DNA of 64,000 bases, taken from Pagrus major (Eukaryota > Chordata > Actinopteri > Spariformes > Sparidae). A program made the position numbers and the translations under genes. The notes under the pieces were generated by a model that was not told the DNA's origin, did no database searches, and was given only the letters and a program-made list of their open reading frames with translations. How positions within the stretch are numbered: position 1 is the first letter of the stretch; every line of letters starts with the position of its first letter. This document shows, in pieces, positions 1 to 24,073 of this stretch. The DNA lies in assembly GCF_040436345.1 (NCBI RefSeq), contig NC_133227.1:25170671-25234670 (forward strand), given 5' to 3'.

Positions 1-3000
1 TCATCACCATCCCTGTTTCACAGTCAATCACACACAAAGAGTCTCCACCACAGGTAGCAACCAAACGGCTTCCTCCACCTGCACCAGTTCACACAGGAGA
101 AGAGACTCGATGAGCACGGTTAAATGAAGATTTTACAATCTATATACAAATGTAAGGCCTTTTATTTCGATAATTTAAAAGCCTTGGGGGATGTTTTACT
201 AAATGTTGTTTTGTACCAGTGGAATCCGGCAGCGGCTGGAAGGCGCAGGCCCACAGCTGGGTGGAGAAGTCCTCCGAGCTGTCCTGTTTACTGTGGCACT
301 GGAGGACGTGGAGAGGCTTCAGATGCACCGGCTGCAGGAGGAAGGACACGTGGACAAAGAAGAAAAAGAAATGGGGAGATGTCAGAGTGGTGAAGAAGAA
401 GGGATTTTAATGATAGGACTACTGACACCAAACACAGCCACAAACACTGCACAGCTAGGATCTTTCCATTTTTGCCATCTTAGTTTAGCGTGTCATCATG
501 CTAAAATGTCCCAATTAGAAGTAAACACAAGCACAGCCAAGGCTTAGAGAAAGTCATTAGTTTTACTGATATTTTGTAATGAACCCAAGTATCAGACAAA
601 TTGAAATTTTAGCCTGATGTTAGCTGTAGATGAGAATTTAAGGGCTCACAGAAGTTATCAGAATTCATCCTAATGAGGACGTGAATGTGTATCAAATTTC
701 ACTCAAAACCACAAATGTCAACCTAATGGTGACACTAGAGGAAAAGTCAGGGGATCACCAAAGTCATGAGATTTATAGAGGATATGGCTGTGAATTGCTG
801 TACAAAGGTTCATAGCAATGGATTCAGTAGATGTTGAGACATTCAGTTTGGCCCGAATGGTGCAATGACCGACTGATATTGCCATCCATGGAGCCACAAT
901 CCTAGTATGACTAAAAAGACACTTTTTATAAAGTGCCAATTTTGGATTTTTCACTAAAAACATTGGGATTTATCCTCATGAGAATATGGCCAATAATTGT
1001 TGAGTTATCTTGGTTTGCTCTGAGCCAAAGTGAACAGACGATGTGTAACCAGTTCCAGATCCCTCACAGCCTTTCTGCAAACAATTATTTAGTTCTTGTA
1101 ACTCCACAAACAGAAGAAAGAAGGGGTCTTACAATCTCTAATGGCATCACAAACAGCTTTTTTACATTACCTGTGTCCTGCTACAGCTCTTTAGCGTGGC
1201 CAGCATGTCAGCATCTCTCTGCAGCTCCTTCTTGCCGACACTTTCTTTCTGTTTAATCTGAGCTCCATCTTCCTGTAACTGTCTCACTGTAGAGCCTCTC
1301 TTGGGTGTCTCTGCCCTCGTCTGTCCTCTGGTGGGGGTGGAAGGTGGCTGAACTGTCTTGCGGGGGCTCATCCTGACGGGGTCAGCCTGGGTTGGCATAT
1401 GAGGTCTGAGGCGAAGACTGGTTTTGCGGGGACTGTCTTGAACCGGGGAGGCTGGGAGATCCGCACGTAATTTCTTGCGAGGTGTCAAGCTAATGCTGGA
1501 GTCGATTGCTGATGCAGTTTGTTTCCTCTTTGTAGGTGTTGAAACATCCTGAAAAAAGCAAAAACAAAGTATGAGCTTTACACCAACTCCAGGACAAATC
1601 ATTTACACAACATCCTGAATTTCTTTTGCTATCCTTAAGAATCTTACACAGTTCTCTGTAGTTTCATTAGCCTCCTTGCTCTCCGTTTCTTCCTTTGGTT
1701 CTGTCAGAGAGCGCAAATACTCCTTAGCTAAAATCTCCACCTGAGAGCCAAAGGAGACAAAGAGACTGTTACTAAAAATGACAAAAAGCAACACAAAAAA
1801 GCCAGAGTGTCTCGATCATCGTGAACTCACCCTCCATTTAGTGAAATCACTGACTGAACTGGGTCCAAATTTAACCTGATTACGGGCAGTGTCGACAAAG
1901 CTCGTCTCCAAGGCGGACATTTTCTCTGTGGTGATGGGATCAGGGAGACAGAAGCTCTTCTCCCAAACTGCAGTTATCTATATTCAACAAGGACAGTGTT
2001 AACAGAAACAGCAGAGTTTAAAACTGGATTACTGACACTCTTCATATCATGACATTAAGTGAAATAAGTGAACAGTTTCGTACCCTGGTCATCAGGTTCT
2101 CAGTGTAGACGAAGCGTAAGTGGTTGGCAGACGTACTGATGTCTTTACTGTTGTATATCCTCAGCTTGGGTAACAGCACCATCAGCTTATGATTATCACT
2201 CACCTGAGGAAGAAAAGATACAATCAATCAATTTTTGAAAGGACTCCTAACAAATACATGCTAAAAAGATAAGGCCAAGTTACATTTCCATCAAATTTCC
2301 TGGCACTCAACCCTGAAGGAAGACATGCTATTACATTTTTGATGCAGGTTACGGCGCAAATTGTTAGAGTTACATCATAGGACCTGCAGTATTCAGTGTT
2401 TTGAGAGCTTGACCCAAAATCTAGGGGCTAAAACTCAGGTTTGTTTTTGATAGGACTGTCCTGAATACCATTTTTGGGTCTATACTTTATGGGAATATTC
2501 AAAGCTTCAACATTTCTGGCTTCTATCGGTCTTTCGCTTCCTTTTCAGTGAAACACTTAGTTGTAAGAGTACTCTTTAAATAATCAGATTACAGTAAAAC
2601 AGGAGTGAATTTGGGGGGAAATTTGGGGAAATAAGCTCATGATATGTACTTACAGTGATATAAAGGTTGTCCTCCATCTTGAGCTCTTCCAGACCGCTCA
2701 GAGACTCCAGAGTTGTAACGTCCTCCATCTGGTTGTCGCTGAGATCCAGGTAGCGAAGTGCAGGCAGCTCCAGGTTCTTGGGCATCTCCTGCAGTCTGTT
2801 TCCAGACAGATCCCAACGCTCCAGGGACTGGAGACGGGACAGCAGCTTGACAGGCAGGTCCTGGTGCTTCAGGCACATTTTGGACAGACTGAAGAGCAGA
2901 GAGATGTAAATCATTGTTTACACAAATAGAAAAACAAACTAAATGTGTGGATATTTAATGATCTCCCCAACAACTCTGCTTTCCCGCTCAGCACTAATGT

Positions 3001-3270
3001 ACTTTAAAAGAAATCACATACACAAACAAAAACACACAAGAATGTATCAATATTCCCATGTATTAAGGATTATCTTGACTCTTTAAAAGACAAAAAGAGG
3101 ATAGAGAAAAACTTTTAAAATGCACTACACTTTGATTCAGAGAAACCACAATTGTATGTGGAATAAATAAAGTACAAAAAACATTCTTACGTCAGTGTCT
3201 TGATTTGCTCCAGTTTGTTGGTTTTTGGAGAGCCTTTCTCCAGTAAAAGCTTCTCGGTTATTTTCTCCAT
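1..3270 (-). CDS. lrwd1: Lrwd1 (ORCA), leucine-rich repeat and WD repeat protein, 3' end off window
   Basis: Lrwd1 binds the origin recognition complex and repressive histone marks, stabilising ORC on chromatin and heterochromatin. Coding exons in transcription order are 3270-3191, 2888-2654, 2203-2084, 1977-1831, 1740-1609, 1548-1171, 331-217 and 78-1. All have AG/GT borders and consistent phase, giving 428 codons. The start MEKITEKLLLEKG resembles the human N-terminus. Residues about 30-105 hold LRRs (LERWDLSGNRL, LRYLDLSDNQM). The LRR cap region, with LPKLRIYNSKD and a conserved ITAVWEKSF block, follows. Next comes a disordered basic linker (exon 1548-1171). The last two exons begin the WD40 propeller: LQCHSKQDSSEDFSTQLWACAF and VATCGGDSLCVIDCETG closely match human LRWD1. 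The rest of the propeller should lie left of position 1. A 5'UTR intron (about 3278-4962) separates the start codon from the promoter. Confidence 0.95.
1171..1548 (-). other. lrwd1: lrwd1 disordered linker exon rich in S/T-P-basic motifs
   Basis: This 126-codon exon joins the LRR half to the WD40 propeller. It encodes repeated serine/threonine-proline motifs followed by Lys or Arg: TPTKR, TPRKK, two SPRKT, TPTRG and TPKRG. Such motifs are candidate CDK sites and resemble SPKK-type DNA-contacting motifs. The remembered human linker is shorter and has fewer of them. No folded domain is visible. The phosphorylation and DNA-binding roles are inferred. Confidence 0.85.
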
Positions 3271-4962
3271 TGTTTATCTGTAGAAAGGAACAAAATGCAA
3301 CTTATAACATTAACATCTGTGTCGCAAGGATGGAGTTATAAAGGAGTTCACAGTTTCAGTGCCATCTCTGTTGAAAGATTCAAGTCTGTTACACCTCTAA
3401 TCACACCCAGCATCTAAGATGGGTGTGTCCAGAGGTGTGCTCTGATGCACCTTTGTTTACTGTCCACACCCTAAATACTTAACTACATCTCTGCAGCAAG
3501 GTGAGAATCCTAGCAGTAACAAAAGCCACTATAGGAGGCATTTGACCAAAAGTGGCTCTCTGGAGCAAAGTTTTGATGTGTAGGTCCCGTACAACAGGCA
3601 ATACAAATTCCTTTCAGCAGTTATAAATCGTTTCAGTTGGTGGCTATAACATTATTTTAGGAACACACCAAAAAAAGGCATCGAAGATGAAGATTGTTAG
3701 CTTGCAAACATGGATGTAATTAGTGCAGATCTTCTTTGCGACCATTGAATAAAGATAGAAATGTTTATAACCAGATTGTTTAGCCTCAGAAATAATAATA
3801 CTGGTGGTTCCCTACCTTTTTTTTATTTTCAAAATGTGCTCATGTTAATCAATTGATACTATACTATTCAATCGATGATATGGTGATCCTGGAATTGTGG
3901 ATGATTAGGCTCTTTGTTTCAGTGGTTTCAGTTGAATTTACATTCCTGATCTTTGACTGCTCTGCTCCGGCATACTCAATCACAGCATGTGGTGTTAAGG
4001 TACTCTATTCAGGCTCATAGGGCGTGTGTGTCTGGTGGAAAATGCTTATTGTGGGAGGTAGTATTGAGGGTTTTGTGACGGTATAGAAATACTTCAGATC
4101 ATTCTCATAACACATTGTTATCCTATCTGTGTGTCTACGAACTTAATAACCACAAACATGAGGATATAAGCATAATTTCTACTTTTTCAAATTAGCTGAG
4201 CGTCTCTACTCGTGTTTTTATAAGTAAACCTTAGTTTTTCTTTGCAAAATCTCCTAGATCTAAAAACATATCACGGTTACCTGTGTTGTTGTTTCTGTTA
4301 TGTTTACAAACTGAAAACAAATCTCTTCTACAGAGGACAATAAAGACTGAATCTGTATCAGACTCAATAGGATGTGTTTGTCCTCCTTTGTACTGGTATG
4401 TGTGGTTCATTGTATGAGATCCTCTGCTTTGTTGTTGAACCCCATTTCATTGTTTACCTAGAAAACAATTCAAGATAAAGAAACAAGCATTTCCTACTAT
4501 TTTATGTTACTGAATGTATTCTGAAAACGAGGTTTCCTGCAGTAAAAACACACGTTCACTGTGTGCACAAGTTGGCACAAAAAAAGAGGGTCATTTACCT
4601 GAGAATGGGCAGAGACAACAACAACAACACAAAAACTCACAAGTTTACAGCCACCAAAGAAGGTTGTACACCAAGAACATTCGCTTTTTAAATATACTCT
4701 ATTAACTTTTACTGTTTTTAGGTTACATCACGACACATATGTCGAGGAAAAGTATCTTGCTCAAGAGATGTTTTATTTCTTAGCAAGAACAGAGGTTAGC
4801 TAGCTAACCACGTTGGAGCCATTATAGCGTTATTTCTTTGCTACGAAGTGACATTATAAACAATAAACCACTTATTCTTGAGTTTTACTGCACACTACTG
4901 TCGTTTAACTTCCAAAAAAAAGTATCATAATCATGAATTTGTAAATAATCGTGGTTACTTAC

Positions 4963-5045
4963 CGACACTTGAACAACTTCAGTGAACTCACGACCAACAA
5001 ACCGAGCTTTCCCGGGGAAACTCTACGTACATCCGGTGGGCGTGG
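4963..5045 (-). other. lrwd1: lrwd1 5' noncoding exon and approximate start of transcription
   Basis: On the minus strand a strong donor (GTAAGTAACC, with GT at 4962-4961) follows a noncoding segment. It pairs with the acceptor at 3280-3278 (pyrimidine-rich, ending CTACAG), seven bases before the ATG. The upstream limit of this exon is not visible. 5045 is only a guess from the start of the GC-richer stretch. Confidence 0.55.
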
Positions 5046-5822
5046 TTTAAATCGACAACCGTAAAAGGAGTTTCCTACCCCGAGTACAGCCTGCCAGGCA
5101 AAATATAGAAGCAATGTCCTGTCAGTCTGTGCAGCGGGGAAAATACACACGGTGGCACCCAAAGATGTATTTTTCTGATTTTCAAGATACTGATATAAAA
5201 TCTGAAGATTCATGCAGATTGATTAATTAATTACATAGGCCGAATTGTAGGCAGTCAAAAGATACTTTGTTTAAGACCTCTACTAAAAATATAGACTATA
5301 TTTTGAAAGGCTTTTTAGGTGTATTTATTTGTTGTTGCTTTTTCTTATGTATTTTATAAATAACTGCTGCTTGGATTATTTCCTATATGTTTATACAGGT
5401 GAAATGAAATGATACTAAATACTCTTTTCATCACCTTTTAGTTTGCTGGTAGAAAAAAAATGTTAAAGATCCCACCCACACATGTATTAATGCCTACATA
5501 AAAAATATCTAATGTGTTTCTGACATGGTTTTTGCAGGTAAAAAAAAGTATAACCACCACATTAAAATCCCAAAAATGGCATGCATGAGAGAGTAACATA
5601 AATGTGGAAAAAGCCTTCTAGTGTTAAACTCTGCACAGTGAGGCCTAAACATTCAACTGTAGAAAAATCATTAAATAATCCTATAAAACCTAAATATTAT
5701 TCATGCAGTGTGGGGTGGATACATCAGTGATAGGTGAACAGGACCAAACGTGTCAGTAGGTGGCGCTGTGTGTCTGTTTTAACAGCTTCGTCACCTACAA
5801 CACACGAAGAAGAAGATGCAGG
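5046..5822. promoter_or_regulatory. Divergent lrwd1/alkbh4 promoter interval
   Basis: About 0.8 kb lies between the presumed lrwd1 leader (minus) and the alkbh4 start codon (plus). The lrwd1 side has a GC-richer patch with a CACCC-like box (about 5030-5050, GGTGGGCGTGG). The middle is AT-rich. The alkbh4 side carries a CTCF-like site. No clear TATA box faces either gene. Head-to-head housekeeping genes often share such a promoter; that this one is shared is inferred. Confidence 0.6.
5753..5766 (+). promoter_or_regulatory. CTCF-like core motif at alkbh4 5' end
   Basis: TCAGTAGGTGGCGC matches the vertebrate CTCF core CCASYAGRKGGCRS at 13 of 14 positions; only the first base differs. It sits 57 bases upstream of the alkbh4 start codon, between two divergent genes. 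Occupancy is inferred. Confidence 0.55.
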
Positions 5823-8171
5823 ATGATGGCTCCTGACAGCACTGACGGTGTTACTTCATGTGCTTGTAAAGGCATTCGGCGGTGTCTCGTATGTGAAAAG
5901 CTAAAGGGAGACGGACACTTGGAGGCACATGAACCACAGGTAAACATGTCTGACTAAAATGTATATTTAATTTAGTTTAATCAGCCAGAAACGGACGTAG
6001 CTGCTGTTGCTAGCGCCGCTCACACACAGCTACGGATGCCCTCACAGGACATTCCAACCTCTTTCAAAAAGTTATTACTGAACTAAAGTGTGTTATGTTG
6101 TCGACTTCTCGTCAGTGTTTTGACAGTATTACGACATAATAACATGTTAATTACCTTTTTTTCCCGTTAAAACAAGATCCTTTGTCATTTCATACTTAAA
6201 GGAAGACATTGCAGCCTGTAGTTTATTCGCCCATATGTGTACAGAGGCACCACATACCCTACAGTAGGCTTGATGAATCAATGTCCACTACATCTACTAG
6301 ATATAATCTTTGTTTGTGTGTGTGTCTCTTCTGTACACTGATCTCTGCTTGACTGTTTGCACTTCCTGGGCTGGAGGTGACTAGTGTAATGCACCTCTTA
6401 GGAAGACGTGAATGTCATACTGTCAAATGAAAACATCAGGAAAGCCATGTCTCACTAATGTACAATAGATCCAACATTATTGTGTTGTTTTTGCCTGTGA
6501 AGGTTGTGCATCACTTCCTCTACGACCCTGAGAAAAGGCTTGCCATTTGTAAAGATGCCACAGCTGCATCCTTCCCCTTTCCTGGTGTCTTCCTGTGGGA
6601 GAACTTCATATCAGAGGAGGAGGAGGAGGAGCTGATAAGCACGATGGACGAGGATGCGTGGACCGAGTCCCAGTCTGGTCGAAGGAAACAGGTTATGTGG
6701 ATCACGTGTTGTTTTGTTTGCTTTAGTTGAGTTTATGTTTGGTTTTCCAGGGCCATGCTTTCTAATTATAAGAAAACATTTCAAGAGAGTAAGGGCGTAG
6801 GTCATTATTGGACACAGTGTTGCAAACCTGTCATACTGGCTTGAGACAGTCATGCCCATTATACCTGTAAATTTGTTCTTCACCCAGCTCACTACCCACC
6901 AACTGAGTGCAAAACAAATTTGATTCCAGCCTAACTTGTCACCTCCTCTGAGCTTTATACCAGTTAAACCTAGTCCATGCTATGGTCATCTTCATTTTGT
7001 TGAACTTTGCCTGCCAATGTCAAGATCTGCCTTCTTACTCCAGAAATTACAGTATATTTTTGGCACATGTCTTTGTCCTGCTTTTACTGTAACTGACATG
7101 CCTTACATCATTTCTTGATTTTAGGTTGCCAACTTTTCAGAGACTACTGATCAAGCCTCTTTGCTAATTCTGGCATATTTACAGTAATGCCCATAATATG
7201 CACTGTCCTTGAGAAATATACTGAATATAATAAAATATATATATAAAAAAATACTGTCAGAAAATCTAGCATCTGTGATGTCAGTCACAGGTCTTCTGAA
7301 GAGGCTTTGGTTCAATCTAAATGTTTCATGGGGCTTTCAGTCATATTTGCTGTAATATACATGCCAGGATGCCAGGCATGAATTGATACTGTACATGTAT
7401 GCATGCATGCCTGACATGGTGTCTGAAGGTTCTCCTGCTGTGTAGTTTGGCAGAGATCTGTAAGATAATTGTTGATATGCAGTAACACCTTTTTGCCTGT
7501 CTGACTATGCAGATTCTAACATTTTAATTTTTCAAATTAAACAGTCAACACTTCCCTGTGAATTTCCCATTAATGTGACATTAGCATCATTGTTATTATC
7601 ATTATATTCTGATGAAGTAAACAAATATCTTTCTCCATATTTTTTGTAGGACTTTGGCCCAAAAGTAAACTTCAAGAAAAGGAAAGTGCGTTTTGGTGGC
7701 TTCAGTGGACTCCCTCCTTTGAGCCAAAAACTAGTGCTCCGAATGCAACAAGAGCCAAGTCTAGCAAGCTTTCAACCAGTGGAGCAGTGCAATCTGGATT
7801 ACCATCCTCAGCGAGGCTCTGCCATCGATCCACACCTGGATGACTCCTGGCTGTGGGGGGAGCGTCTTGTCACCATCAACATGTTATCGAACACCACACT
7901 CACTATGTCTCTTGAACAGGGTCTGCCAGAGCTGGGACTAGCAGAGGAAGTCCACGTAGCTGTGCATCTGCCGCGCAGATCTTTAGTCGTGTTATACGGC
8001 GAGGCGCGGCATAGGTGGAAACATGCCATTCATAGGGAGGATGTTCAAGCACGCAGAGTGTGCAGCACCTACAGAGAGCTGTCTGCAGAGTTCCTACCTG
8101 GAGGGCAGCAGGTGGAGCTGGGAGCTCAGCTGTTGAACATTTCTTTGAGCTTCCAAGGAACTCCGATATAG
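5823..8171 (+). CDS. alkbh4: Alkbh4, AlkB-family Fe(II)/2-oxoglutarate dioxygenase, complete
   Basis: Alkbh4 is an AlkB homologue reported to demethylate actin Lys84, supporting actomyosin function and cytokinesis, with nucleic-acid 6mA roles also proposed. Exons are 5823-5939, 6503-6691 and 7650-8171, all joined in phase 0, giving 275 aa (human 302). The start is ATGATG with A at -3. Residues 13-24 hold a cysteine cluster CACKGIRRCLVC, which in human reads CGCKGIRTCLIC. FPFPGVFLWENF and SQSGRRKQDFGPKVNF open the catalytic domain. The double-stranded beta-helix shows the iron ligands H164 and D166 in DPHLDDSWLWGERLV and H227 in RHRWKHAIHR. The 2-oxoglutarate arginines lie in ARRVCSTYRELSAEF (residues 236-250). 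The end, LSFQGTPI, matches human LSFQGRPV. No key residue is missing. Confidence 0.97.
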
Positions 8172-10160
8172 ACTAAACCAATGATGCAGAGGAAGGCTGA
8201 GAGTCCAGACACCTTTGATATGTCTTGAGGTTTCCATTTGTGACATGTTTTGTCTTATTTGTGGACTAAAAAAGACGTGGACACTGAAATGGAACTCTCA
8301 TTTAAGTTTTGTGGCTGTTTCACTCAGTTGGTCCCAGTTCTGTCTGTTAAAAACCTGTCCAAGGTATTTTAAAGGACTACAAGCTTTGTTGGTTGTTCTT
8401 CAGGGCTCCTGAGACTCGAAGCACCGATTAGCTCTGCACCATGAATATTTGAATGTACCAGCGAGGAGAACTGTTGTCCAAAATTAGATATAAATAACTG
8501 AACTCCTGATTGGAAGATGTGCCAAAAAATGTATTAAAGATATTATCATAGTTGACATAGGTGATCAAGAAAAATAATGGGTGACAAATGAAAGAAAAAA
8601 GCAACATAAAGTGTCTTCGTAAGGTGTTGTTGACCCACGATCCTTTAGATCAGCTTCATTGCTCCTTCACAGTTTAGTTTAGTTTCTAGGATTTCTAGAA
8701 GAGGGATAACAATTTTTTCCAAAAGATATTCCCTCATTTGGTGTTTCGATGATGGAGAGGACGGTCTAACGCTTCTCTCCAAAATCTCCCATAGGTGTTC
8801 AATTAGGTTGAGAGAAGATGACTGTTATGGCCATCATGTGTGATTCATATCCTTTTTATTCTCATCATTCAGTGAGCCTTATAGCAGTTATTCCATCAGA
8901 ATTATTTGAAAGATGGGATGATTTCTTGAAACTTGTAGTCATTGTGACTTGTGCTTTGCCGTCTCCCATTATGTCATTTCTGCTTTAATGACATGTTTTA
9001 ATTAATTTGAGCAAGACTCTCTACATCCTTTATAAATAGCTAATGTGATGACAATTCTAGGTGACTTGATGAATTAAATCAAACACAAATTTCTATAAAG
9101 TAGAGTTTGTATGAATGTATTTATTACATGATGTGTTTTTTGATTTCAGACCTATTGTCCTTCAGATATACAGTTGTTATTGTTGTAAATAACATGAATG
9201 TGCAGTTGATACCACAGAATTTTTAAAAAATATTATTGGTTACATTAAAATGATGCCACCACATATATTGGTTACCGGTCATGTAAACGTACTATAATCC
9301 ATAAGAGGGAAATTACAACAAAAACTGTCATTGCCACAAAAGTGAATCAGCAGATTTGTCACCTGAAACAATCCTGTATAGCAGTTATCCTTAAGTATAT
9401 TAAACTAGTTTTATTTAATCATGGATGGTTGCTGGTCAGGGGTCTGGAGTTGTATTTGTCCAATTCCTCAGGGTTTTTTTTTTTTTTACAGCTATGGGGA
9501 AAGAAACTCAGCTGTGTCTTTTAATAAAAACGAAAAACATTTTTCCTCCATGCAAACTTTGCCTCAACTTGTTTGTTTTTGGATGGGTTTTTTTAATGTT
9601 TGATGTGTATTTACATCCCCTGCAGTGGTGTCTTCCACCAGCGAATCAAAGCCTGGCTGTACCTTTGGTGTGGCTGTTCAGCTGTAATGTGATGACACGG
9701 CCACACAGGAGCACTGCTGGCTGCAGCTGATCTGAGGTGGAGCTGCTCTGCTGCTGCAGTACTGAGAAGTATCAAGATAAAAGAAGTAGCTGTTGATGCG
9801 AGGTCGTCATTCCCCCGCTGTGCTGCAGCTCACATGTTGGCATATACACCTTTAAAGGACCATGCCGGTGTTTTGTTTTATGATTATCTCATTTACTATT
9901 AATAATGTATTTACTTTTCAGGTCATGTTGTGGTGTTTTAGATCTCTGAGTGCGTTTCCCAACCTTCAAGGCTGCCATTGCTCTTCATTGACCACACTGG
10001 TCGTAGACAACCATTTTCATACCCACAAGTAATTCGTTGTGCAAAAATAAATATGTGATCAAAGATGAACTAACAGGCTTCAGGATTTATTTTTGCAAGA
10101 ATTTAATTCCTTGCAGGGTGGACAACGTAAACACCTTTTTTATTGATATTTTATATCCCT
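8172..10160. other. alkbh4 3'UTR and AT-rich intergenic DNA
   Basis: No gene is supported here. Short open frames around 9342-9730 have no recognisable domain and arise from T-rich sequence. An ATTAAA at 8533-8538 is a plausible alkbh4 poly(A) signal. The rest is AT-rich single-copy-looking DNA. Confidence 0.6.
8533..8538 (+). terminator. alkbh4: Candidate alkbh4 poly(A) signal (ATTAAA)
   Basis: ATTAAA lies 362 bases past the alkbh4 stop codon and is followed by AT-rich sequence. There is no strong GT-rich downstream element, so later signals remain possible. Confidence 0.35.
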
Positions 10161-10374
10161 ACTTTCTTACTCTTGGTGAAGTGAAGTTCTTATTTTATTT
10201 AGACCTTGATGTTGCGAAAAAATACTTCCACTTCACTACATTTTGGAGGAAAATATTGTACTTTTCACTCACTACGTTTCTTTGATAACCTAAGTTACTT
10301 TTAAGACAGCATGCTGCATCAGAGCCAGTAGCGTTAGAGTAGCACATTTTTAAAGTAATTAATTGTATCCACAA

Positions 10375-10557
10375 TTGGATAAAAAAACTGACATTTTCCT
10401 CTGAGAACAGTTTGTTTATTCAGTTATGGAAAAAATAAATATTTCTGAGTTTGTATTTTTTTTCCTCCTTTAATATTGTAAATATTAAAATTCAGAGTTT
10501 GAATTTCTTCTACAAAACTACATAGTGCGCCTTTAGGTACATTTAATATCAGATACT
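10375..10557 (+). repeat. Truncated copy A of duplicated MITE plus flank
   Basis: This stretch repeats the 3' part of the element at 10558-10905 as a direct repeat. Shared blocks include TTCCTCTGAGAACAG, TTTATTCAGTTATGGAAAAA, AATATTTCTGAGTTTGTATT and TTGAATTTCTTCTACAAA. It even includes the same flank, ACATTTAATATCAGATACTT. Sharing element and flank points to local tandem duplication rather than two insertions. Confidence 0.75.
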
Positions 10558-10905
10558 TTAAGGTGCACTTTGTAGTCTTTGGTAATACATTTTAATCAGA
10601 AATGGAAGATCTTAATTTACTAATTTCCTTATGCCTAAACAAACTAAATAAACAAACTCTCTTCATTTTCATGACTAAATAAACTGAATAAACAAACTGA
10701 CCTCAAAAGACAACTCCATTTCATAACGTTTTACTTTGTTTATATTTGGCGGACCCTGCCACCTTTCGAGCTTCAAACAGTTATTTTCCTCTGAGAACAG
10801 CTTGTTTATTCAGTTATGGAAAAACATAAATATTTCTGAGTTTGTATTGTAAAATGCAGAGTTTGAATTTCTTCTACAAACCCACATAATGCCCCTTTAA
10901 GTACA
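10558..10905 (+). mobile_element. MITE-like element, full-length copy B
   Basis: The ends are imperfect inverted repeats: AAGGTGCACTTTGTAG on the left, and AAGGGGCATTATGTGG as the reverse complement of the right end (12 of 16 match). There is no coding capacity. Internal motifs AACAAACTAAATAAACAAAC and ATATTTGGCGGACCCTGCCA recur in reverse orientation at about 50540-50955, which shows a dispersed family. Both ends abut TTAA-like bases. The superfamily is not certain. Confidence 0.7.
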
Positions 10906-11039
10906 TTTAATATCAGATACTTATTACTCAAGTCCTATTTGGTATGGTTGACTTTTACCAAAGTAATATTTCGACACAATATCGTTACTTTTACTCTCAA
11001 GTATGGCTTTTGGATACTTTGTGAAACTCCAGCACAAAC

Positions 11040-11584
11040 CTAGTCGACACTTATTTTGCCGCATTCTCCACGTTCCCCGACGATGCTTTTATTTTGAAGG
11101 TCGCGGCCGGACATCCTTGTTTACTCTGACTGCTGGCTCGTCGTTGGCTGGAGCTGCTTCACAACCTGTTTGTTGATCGCTCTATGTGGCTTATTAACAC
11201 CCCGAGTTTATTATAAGCCGGGGTTTATATCCCGTGGGGGACTTAACTTGCCGTCGCTAGGGAAGGGATAGCTAGTTCTCTGACAGCAGATATAACAACA
11301 CAACGAGTATGTCCTGAGCTTTTTATTTGGGATGAAACCAGAGAGAGAGAGAGAGGCTTTTCAGATGTAGCTTGTTAGCTAGTTAGCTGCGTCGCGTACA
11401 GTGTACACACAGCTTTTTTTGTTCCGCCGTTGAACTGGCTCTGCATGACAAATCAGCGCCAGTGTTAAGTAAAGACCGGGCGCTTAAAACAGCGGTTGTT
11501 TTGAGGGGGGGAAATTGGCGTCAAGAGTGATCCCTGGTTGTCGACCTCAGCCCCGGGGCTAACCCCCGGTCGCCGACCGAATTA
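11040..11584 (+). promoter_or_regulatory. cbl: cbl promoter and 5'UTR, CpG-rich
   Basis: CpG density rises sharply here compared with flanking AT-rich DNA (for example GGTCGCGGCCGGAC near 11100 and the CCCCGGTCGCC stretch before the ATG). This is typical of a housekeeping CpG-type promoter. An AG-repeat (about 11341-11356) lies inside. No clear TATA box was seen and the transcription start was not located. Confidence 0.65.

Positions 11585-24073
<12,489 letters not shown>

Larger units (their letters stand above)
10165..11020. repeat. Dispersed repeat (TACTTTTACTCAAGT-type) interrupted by a MITE
   Basis: The left part (about 10165-10370) and right part (about 10905-11020) have the ACTTCACTACATTTT and GTTACTTTTACTCTCAAGTA composition of a very common teleost dispersed repeat. 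Between them lies foreign repeat material (10375-10905), so this looks like an older element split by a later insertion. Family assignment is from memory of fish genomes. Confidence 0.55.

Noticed and set aside
5760..5957. Longer alkbh4 frame beginning at a GTG upstream of the ATGATG
   Set aside because: No upstream in-frame ATG exists. The ATG at 5823 has A at -3 and gives an N-terminus of family-like length.
7365..7420. Palindromic CAGGCATG...CATGCCTG region
   Set aside because: Short 8-bp arms with a long AT-rich loop in an alkbh4 intron; expected by chance.
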